A stretch of 64,000 bases of DNA from Aminipila sp963524205 (GTDB lineage Bacteria > Bacillota > Clostridia > Peptostreptococcales > Anaerovoracaceae), in NCBI GenBank assembly GCA_963524205.1, contig CAURED010000009.1, positions 1 to 64,000 on the forward strand, written 5' to 3'. Below, piece by piece: positions 58,194 through 64,000 of the stretch. The number at the start of each line of letters is the position of its first letter. Position 1 is the stretch's first letter. A program made the position numbers and the translations under genes. A model generated the notes under the pieces. It did not search any database. It was given only the letters and a program-made list of their open reading frames with translations, and was not told the origin of the DNA.

Positions 58194-59117
58194 ATGCCTT
58201 TAATCATACCTAACGAGTTACCAGCCTCTGACGCACTGCAAAAAGAAAATATCTTTATTATGCATAAAGGCAGAGCCATAAGTCAGGACATCAGACCATT
58301 AAAAATATTGATTGTGAATTTGATGCCTACAAAAATTGCTACGGAAACTCAGCTTGCCAGAGTACTGGCAAATTCACCCATACAAGTTGAATTAACATTG
58401 GTATGCATGGATTCACATGAATCTAAACATACCTCTCAAGAGCATATGACTTCTTTCTATAAAACACTGGATGAAATTAAAGATCAGCGGTTTGATGGAA
58501 TGATTATTACGGGAGCCCCTGTAGAAACCCTTCCTTACGAAGACGTGGACTACTGGAAAGAACTATGTGAAATCTTTGAATTTTCTAAGACGAATGTGTA
58601 TAGTAGTATGCATATTTGCTGGGGAGCACAAGCCGCACTATATTATCACTTTGGCATACCAAAACATCTGACTGATGGAAAAGTCTTTGGGGTATTCGAG
58701 CATAAAGTTACAAGACCTTACACACCATTAGTAAGGGGCTTTGATGAAGTATTCTATGCACCTCATTCAAGACATACTATGATTAAAAAACAAGATGTTT
58801 TAGCCCATCCTCAAATTCGTATTCTAGCGGAGTCAGAGGAAGCTGGTGTCCATATTCTTGCTACTGACAACGGTAGACAAATCTTCATTTTAGGTCATCA
58901 GGAATATGATAAAGACACTTTAGCCAACGAATATTTCAGGGACGTTAATAAAGGTCTTGATATAAATCTTCCTTGTAACTATTTTAAAAATGATAATCCT
59001 GAAGAAGAAATACTATTTAGATGGCGGGGGCATGCTAGCTTACTTTTCACAAACTGGCTAAACTATTATGTATATCAAGAAACCCCTTATGATTTATCCT
59101 CTTTAGAACATAAGTAA
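58194..59117 (+). CDS. metA: homoserine O-acetyltransferase (MetA)
   Basis: 307 aa, MetA family (MPLIIPNELPASDALQKENI, IRPLKILIVNLMPTKIATETQLAR). Catalytic Cys in SSMHICWGAQAA, Glu in FGVFEHK and His in PHSRHTMI. The motif TGAPVETLPYEDVDYW has Glu at the position known to select acetyl-CoA in the Bacillus cereus enzyme (Gly in succinyl-specific E. coli MetA), so it should make O-acetylhomoserine for MetY. AAGGAGGTTTTGAA precedes the ATG. Confidence 0.93.
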   Translation: MPLIIPNELPASDALQKENIFIMHKGRAISQDIRPLKILIVNLMPTKIATETQLARVLANSPIQVELTLVCMDSHESKHTSQEHMTSFYKTLDEIKDQRFDGMIITGAPVETLPYEDVDYWKELCEIFEFSKTNVYSSMHICWGAQAALYYHFGIPKHLTDGKVFGVFEHKVTRPYTPLVRGFDEVFYAPHSRHTMIKKQDVLAHPQIRILAESEEAGVHILATDNGRQIFILGHQEYDKDTLANEYFRDVNKGLDINLPCNYFKNDNPEEEILFRWRGHASLLFTNWLNYYVYQETPYDLSSLEHK

Positions 59118-59132
59118 AATTAGGATATAACT

Positions 59133-59170
59133 AAAGAACTGGCTATCAGTTATGACAGCCAGTTCTTTTA
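59133..59170. terminator. terminator between metA and fbp
   Basis: AAAGAACTGGCT/AGCCAGTTCTTT, 12 bp stem, with T-tract on the plus strand. It serves metA and the convergent fbp. Confidence 0.8.
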
Positions 59171-59175
59171 TTGTG

Positions 59176-61125
59176 TTATCTCGTTTCTTTTATTAAGCCT
59201 GATCGATAAGCCTTTACTAAATTTTTTAAATCTTCCACTTGTACCTGTAAATCTTCCCCTATATCAGATGACTTAACCGTTAATCTTACAGGTAAGTACT
59301 CCACAATCTTAATATTCGGAGCATGGAATTCCTGACTTCCATCGTCTTGCATAGGACTATATGGCTTATGTTCGGCAAGTGCCATAAATCTTGAGTTGAA
59401 AATAAATGTATATCCTGCTATGCCGGTCTGCTTCTGGTAAGCCTTGGATATACCTCCATCAATAATAAACAGCTTTCCTCCACCTCTGATTGGACTTTCC
59501 CCATCTTTAATTTTAACTGGAACATGTCCATTTAAAATGTGTGAAGTATTAGGATCTAAGCCGAATTCTGCCAAGATTTTTTCACAGATTGCACATTCAT
59601 CCACTAATTTATAATAAGGTACTGTATATTCTTTATGAGATTTTTTATCTGCAATAAAGGAACGTTCAAAGGTAGTCATCTGGTCTTTTCCAAATAATGG
59701 CGACTTACTTCCCAGCCATAAATACCACATAATGTCTCCAGATCTTCCTGTCTCATCTGATGCCAATGGATTAAAGTAAGCTTTTCTAACCTCATCATCA
59801 ACATAATCCATAAAAGCCTTACCCTTATAGGTAGAACCGTTTAAAGTAACATCCTCAAATTCACCATCCTCAGTCATTGGTATGCATCCATGATAAAGCA
59901 GATTTCCATTAACACATTTATACATTGCCCCATGGCTATAAAGGAATTTAATATGCTCTTGTAATTTTTCACTTTCCACAAAGGAAGCTTCCAGAGTATT
60001 CATCAATAGATTTTCTTCATCTGTAAGTCTATATGGATTTTCAGGGTCAATAGTAGGGAAATTCGTATCTCTCAGTTCCCATTCAACATCCTTAATTTTT
60101 ATAGTCCCTTTTTCAAAATCAATTTTATCCAGAAGAAGTCTGTGGTCCATTTTATATTCTGGGTGAGACATAATTCTCTGCCCTTCAACCTTATGTTGAA
60201 TGATAACTATGGCCTTGTGCATTTTCGCTGCCAGTTGCTCATCAACTGGATCAAATGTATTTCTATCCAGCATGTGAGGCGCAAAATGCGTACAGGGATC
60301 ATCTGCATAAACTTTAGCCGCAAATACCGCTAAAGGTCTTAAATTAATTCCATATCCTATTTCAAGCATGTCGAAATTGTTATAGCTGATGTTCATTCTT
60401 ATAACGTTAGTTATACACGCCCAATTTCCCGTTGCTGCACCCATCCAGACAATATCATGATTTCCCCACTGAAAATCAACATCATGGAAATGCATTAAAT
60501 ATTCCATGATGTAATCCGGATGTGCCCCTCTGTCAAAGATATCTCCGATAATATGCAACCGATCTACTGCAAGCCTGCTTATAGTATCTGATAATTCCTC
60601 AATGAATTGCTCCGCTACCTGGCATTCCACAATAGAGTTAATAATTTCATTATAATAATGTGACCGATTTGCTTCATCATCAGCATGTAATAATTCGTCA
60701 ATTATGTATGCACTATCTTTAGGTAATCTTTTCCTTACCTTTGATCTTGTATACTTTGTAGATACTGATTTACAAACTTCGATCAGCCTATAAATAGTAA
60801 CCCTGCACCATTCATTAAAATCAGTTTCTTCTTTATGTCTTCGCTCAAGTTCAGCCTCTGCATCATAGATAAGTGATGCCAGCTTATCTCTTTCTTTTTC
60901 TGGTAAACGTTTTTCAAAGATTTCATCAATCTTTGAACGTATAACTCCTGATGCACTCTTTAGCATGTGAATAAATGCCTCATGCTCCCCATGCAGGTCA
61001 CTTAAAAAGTATTCTGTTCCTTTTGGCAAACTTAAGATTGCTCTTAAATTTATTATTTCCGCCGATGCTTTCTCAATATTGGGATATTCTCTAGACAATA
61101 ACTTTAAATATTTTTCTTCAAACAT
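59176..61125 (-). CDS. fbp: fructose-1,6-bisphosphatase, class III
   Basis: 649 aa, the length and motifs of the class III (Bacillus Fbp-type) enzyme: FLSDLHGEHEAFIHML, VDRLHIIGDIFDRGAHPDYIMEYLM, DFQWGNHDIVWMGAATGNWACI (calcineurin-type metal ligands), ILNGHVPVKIKDGESPIRGGGKLFIIDGGISKAYQ. It hydrolyses fructose 1,6-bisphosphate in gluconeogenesis, with Mn-type metals. GGGAAACAGAAA precedes the ATG. Confidence 0.95.
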   Translation of the reverse strand: MFEEKYLKLLSREYPNIEKASAEIINLRAILSLPKGTEYFLSDLHGEHEAFIHMLKSASGVIRSKIDEIFEKRLPEKERDKLASLIYDAEAELERRHKEETDFNEWCRVTIYRLIEVCKSVSTKYTRSKVRKRLPKDSAYIIDELLHADDEANRSHYYNEIINSIVECQVAEQFIEELSDTISRLAVDRLHIIGDIFDRGAHPDYIMEYLMHFHDVDFQWGNHDIVWMGAATGNWACITNVIRMNISYNNFDMLEIGYGINLRPLAVFAAKVYADDPCTHFAPHMLDRNTFDPVDEQLAAKMHKAIVIIQHKVEGQRIMSHPEYKMDHRLLLDKIDFEKGTIKIKDVEWELRDTNFPTIDPENPYRLTDEENLLMNTLEASFVESEKLQEHIKFLYSHGAMYKCVNGNLLYHGCIPMTEDGEFEDVTLNGSTYKGKAFMDYVDDEVRKAYFNPLASDETGRSGDIMWYLWLGSKSPLFGKDQMTTFERSFIADKKSHKEYTVPYYKLVDECAICEKILAEFGLDPNTSHILNGHVPVKIKDGESPIRGGGKLFIIDGGISKAYQKQTGIAGYTFIFNSRFMALAEHKPYSPMQDDGSQEFHAPNIKIVEYLPVRLTVKSSDIGEDLQVQVEDLKNLVKAYRSGLIKETR

Positions 61126-61378
61126 TTTCTGTTTCCCTTCATAAAAACATTACTATTAAAATAATACTAGAGGCACTACATAAAAGCAACATAAAACGTC
61201 AAAAAAACCAATATACAAAGTGGTTACGTTTTTATGCATATATTGCATAAAAACGTACATGCGAATTCTCAATTATTCATTTTCTGAATATTTAGATTGC
61301 TTTTATCCAATGTATACAGTATAATTTAAGTTGTACCGGACTAAATGCAGTCATGTTATATTTATTAAGGGGGAAAAA

Positions 61379-62848
61379 ATGGAAGTTAAAGACAAAACAA
61401 AAAAGCAGCCTAGAGAGACCAGATTGATCGAAGCCCTAATCACATTTGCCGTACTCATAGCTGTCATGGCAGTGGGTATTATACATTATAATGTTTCTCC
61501 ACACATTCCTATGTTTATTGGAGTAATCATCGCTGCCCTTATGGCTCTTTACATTGGGTATGATTGGAATACCATTGAAAAGAGTATGATGGATGGTATC
61601 TTCAGAGCATTGCAGGCAATTATGATTCTGGCGATCATCGGGATCCTTGTTGGTATCTGGATTGTTTCTGGTGTTGTTCCCACAATGATTTACTATGGGT
61701 TAAAAATTCTTTCACCAAGTATATTTTTACTTGCCGCACTTATCATTTGTTCCATTACTTCAGTTGCTACAGGAACTTCCTGGGGAACTATGGGAACCAT
61801 GGGGCTTGCCCTTATGGGTATTGCTGTTGGTCTTGGAATTCCTGCACCAGTTGCGGCTGGCGCAATCATTTCTGGAGCTTATTTTGGTGATAAAATGTCA
61901 CCGCTATCCGACACAACTAACTTAGCACCAGCTATGGCTGGTACTGACGTGTTTACCCATGTTAAATTTATGATGCTGCCTACTATGATTACTTATGTCA
62001 TTTGTATGATTTTCTTTACATTCTTAGGATTTAAATACGCAGCTTCTGGCCAAGCCGCTGATACAAGCGCCATTAACCTTATGAGTGATGGATTAGCTAG
62101 CACATTTAACCTAAATCCCTTATTGCTGCTTCCTCCAATTATAGTTATTGTTGCAGTAGCATGTAAAATACCTGCTATTCCAGGTATCGTATTAGGTATC
62201 CTTTCGGCTGCTGTACTGGGGCCAATTTTCCAAGGTTCAGAAGCCAACTTAGGCGCACTATTAGATGCCGGTATGAACGGATATGAAAGTGCAACTGGAG
62301 TTGAAGCTATTGATACACTTTTAACAAGTGGCGGACTTATGAGAATGATGTTCTCTATATCACTTACTATCATAGCCATGATGTTTGGCGGCATCATGGA
62401 AACTACTAAACAATTAGAGGTAATCGTAAGTCAGTTCTTAAAACTTGTAAAAGGACCTAGAGGGTTAGTTACTCTTACAGAGCTTACCTGCATAGCTAGT
62501 AATGCCACTATGCCCGAACAATATATCTCCATCGTTGTTCCAGGAAGAATGTATGCTGAAACATATAAGGAAATGGGCTTACATCCAAAGACATTATCCA
62601 ACGCTCTTGAAGGAGCTGGAACGGTAACATCATCACTTATTCCATGGAATACCTGTGGTGTATATATTTTAAGTGTTCTTGGTGTATCAACAGCTCAATA
62701 CGCACCTTATGCTATATTTAACTACCTGATGCCTATCATGGTTGTTGCTTTATCCTTTACTGGCCATTGCTTAGCTGATGCTGACGGTGTAAGAATGACT
62801 CGTAGGGCACAGGCCAAAAAGAAAGCTAACTTAAAACAAGTAGCATAG
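61379..62848 (+). CDS. nhaC: NhaC-family Na+/H+ antiporter
   Basis: 489 aa from ATG at 61379, chosen for AAGGGGGAAAAA. About 11-12 membrane segments. NhaC signatures: TSVATGTSWGTMGTMGLALMGIAVGLGIP, GAYFGDKMSPLSDTTNLAPAMAGTDVFTHVKFM and LIPWNTCGVYILSVLG. Some members exchange malate and lactate, so the substrate is not certain. Monocistronic. Confidence 0.88.
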   Translation: MEVKDKTKKQPRETRLIEALITFAVLIAVMAVGIIHYNVSPHIPMFIGVIIAALMALYIGYDWNTIEKSMMDGIFRALQAIMILAIIGILVGIWIVSGVVPTMIYYGLKILSPSIFLLAALIICSITSVATGTSWGTMGTMGLALMGIAVGLGIPAPVAAGAIISGAYFGDKMSPLSDTTNLAPAMAGTDVFTHVKFMMLPTMITYVICMIFFTFLGFKYAASGQAADTSAINLMSDGLASTFNLNPLLLLPPIIVIVAVACKIPAIPGIVLGILSAAVLGPIFQGSEANLGALLDAGMNGYESATGVEAIDTLLTSGGLMRMMFSISLTIIAMMFGGIMETTKQLEVIVSQFLKLVKGPRGLVTLTELTCIASNATMPEQYISIVVPGRMYAETYKEMGLHPKTLSNALEGAGTVTSSLIPWNTCGVYILSVLGVSTAQYAPYAIFNYLMPIMVVALSFTGHCLADADGVRMTRRAQAKKKANLKQVA

Positions 62849-62911
62849 ACTGATAAGTAGGACATAATGTAAATTAATTATTACAGATTATACTGCATTC
62901 CGGACAAAAAT

Positions 62912-62951
62912 AGAGACAGTTAGGTCAAATCTTCCTTCTGTCTCTTTCTTT
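62912..62951. terminator. terminator between nhaC and topB
   Basis: AGAGACAG/CTGTCTCT with an 18 nt loop and TTCTTT after it on the plus strand. Confidence 0.6.
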
Positions 62952-62952
62952 A

Positions 62953-64000
62953 TTAAAAATTTATATTCTTAGGGAAGTAGAGTTTAAAGTTTACATACTG
63001 CCCGGTATCCTCCATAAAAATATATGCAGAATAGGTTGTGTCTTTTTTTTCAGAATATAGATTTACTGCCTTTATCCTGCCCTTTTCCAAAAATGCCTTT
63101 ACCATAGGCTTTGTTAGTGGCTTTTTCTTGTTTAAAAAGAATTTGTCTTCTTTCCAAATAGTAAACCCGCACTCCATACCACCTTCGCAATAGTAATTCT
63201 TTTTGCCTTCATAAATGCTTTTCCCGCAGCGGGGGCACTTTCCAATTATCTCTTTTCCTCTTTCATCATAAATGCAGTCTTCCGTATAGCTCTCCACCAT
63301 TTCACTAACAAAAGCTTTTATACCTTCTATAAAAGCGCTGCTAGTAGTTTCTCCCTTATATATCTGTTCCAATTTCTGTTCCCACTCTGCCGTGAGAATA
63401 GCACTTTTAACCTTGTCCGGCACGGTATCAACTACTTCATATGCTTTCTCTGTAGGAAGAAGGTTTTTTCCCTTTCTTTCCACAAATCCTGTTTTTATAA
63501 TTCGTTCTATGATTCCTGCCCTTGTAGCCGGGGTGCCCAGACCAGCTCCTGCCACTTCCTTCTTCAGTTCCTCATCCTCAAGTGTTTTCATAGCATTTTC
63601 CATAGCTGAAAGCAACGTATCTTCGGTATAAGGTTTTGGTGGCTGTGTGCTCTTCTCTTTTGAAGTAATATTCACATCAGCAATTATCTGGCCCTCAGTT
63701 AATGCTGGAATAATTTCTTCTTCTTTTTCTTCTGTCTGTTTCTTCTTCGGTTTTTTACTTTTACTCTTTTCTTCTGCTTCAGTCTTTTGATAAAGCTTTA
63801 AAATTTCTGTCAAGTGTGAGGCTATTTCTTTAAACCCATTTTCAGTAATCTGCCTGCCAGTAGCTTTAAATTCCTCTCCTTCAATATTTAAAAATAATTC
63901 CGTTTTTATATACTCATGTGGCAGATAAGCTGCAGTCAACAATTTATATACAATTAAAAGCAATACATTGAACTCATTCTTAGGGAGTTTATTTGATGCT
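62953..64000 (-). CDS. topB: DNA topoisomerase III, C-terminal part (runs off window)
   Basis: The frame is open to the right edge (349 codons seen). FNVLLLIVYKLLTAAYLPHEY, EVAGAGLGTPATRAGIIERIIKTGFVERKGKNLLPTEKA, TAEWEQKLEQIYKGETTSSAFIEGI and a zinc ribbon CPRCGKSIYEGKKNYYC are TopB-like. An insert rich in Lys and Glu (KSKKPKKKQTEEKEEE) sits in the middle. The catalytic Tyr lies upstream, outside the window. The C-terminal strand domain is intact. Relaxes or decatenates DNA. Confidence 0.92.
   Translation of the reverse strand, partial: ASNKLPKNEFNVLLLIVYKLLTAAYLPHEYIKTELFLNIEGEEFKATGRQITENGFKEIASHLTEILKLYQKTEAEEKSKSKKPKKKQTEEKEEEIIPALTEGQIIADVNITSKEKSTQPPKPYTEDTLLSAMENAMKTLEDEELKKEVAGAGLGTPATRAGIIERIIKTGFVERKGKNLLPTEKAYEVVDTVPDKVKSAILTAEWEQKLEQIYKGETTSSAFIEGIKAFVSEMVESYTEDCIYDERGKEIIGKCPRCGKSIYEGKKNYYCEGGMECGFTIWKEDKFFLNKKKPLTKPMVKAFLEKGRIKAVNLYSEKKDTTYSAYIFMEDTGQYVNFKLYFPKNINF

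Overview
The window is low-GC DNA from what looks like an anaerobic member of the Clostridia (Bacillota). That rests on AT-rich sequence, GGAGG-type ribosome binding sites, a group B-like [FeFe] hydrogenase, a B12-dependent methionine synthase with a separate activation protein, a class III fructose-1,6-bisphosphatase and a DUF1836 regulator. No species assignment is possible from the sequence alone.

Layout. (1) 1-1081: host DNA, with a partial gene, a DUF1836 gene and tRNA-Arg(ACG). (2) 1084-35673: a complete-looking siphovirus-type prophage integrated at the 3' end of tRNA-Arg. Almost all genes are on the minus strand. From right to left: integrase (35.5 kb, plus strand), lysogeny switch (33.0-34.0 kb), early genes rich in small Cys-containing proteins, ParB, PC4-like and HUH Rep-like proteins (22.5-32.7 kb), then packaging, head, tail and lysis (2.0-22.3 kb), with cargo genes at 3.3-7.2 kb. 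(3) 35716-44977: a second, 9.3 kb element in tandem at the same att site. It has its own integrase, repressor/Cro pair, excisionase-like protein and replication initiator but no virion genes, which resembles a phage satellite. It carries a type I toxin locus, two cell-surface cargo proteins and a pair of paralogous genes in a repeat-rich region. (4) 45.0-64.0 kb: host DNA with a GlsB-type membrane protein, [FeFe] hydrogenase, MarR plus a heterodimeric ABC exporter, a methionine cluster (corrinoid methionine synthase, its activation protein, metY, metA), fbp, a NhaC antiporter and the end of topB.

Three copies of a 39-42 bp tRNA 3'-end core (1042, 35674, 44978) mark the element borders. The copies at 1045 and 44978 stay almost identical for 103 bp, through the tRNA terminator.

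The least obvious content is not visible as ordinary ORFs. A start-less 94-residue cadherin-like domain is joined to the major capsid protein by a probable programmed -1 frameshift, with a slippery A-run and a hairpin just downstream. A second -1 site lies in the tail assembly chaperone. A 29-residue type I toxin has a likely antisense RNA. Two [spaced-motif array + paralogous gene] modules lie in the satellite. A host secreted-protein gene has its signal peptide one base out of frame at an A-run.

In the methionine cluster, MetA carries the GAPVE signature expected of acetyl-CoA specificity and so should feed O-acetylhomoserine to MetY. The homocysteine made would be methylated by the B12 enzyme, which the adjacent activation protein would reactivate.
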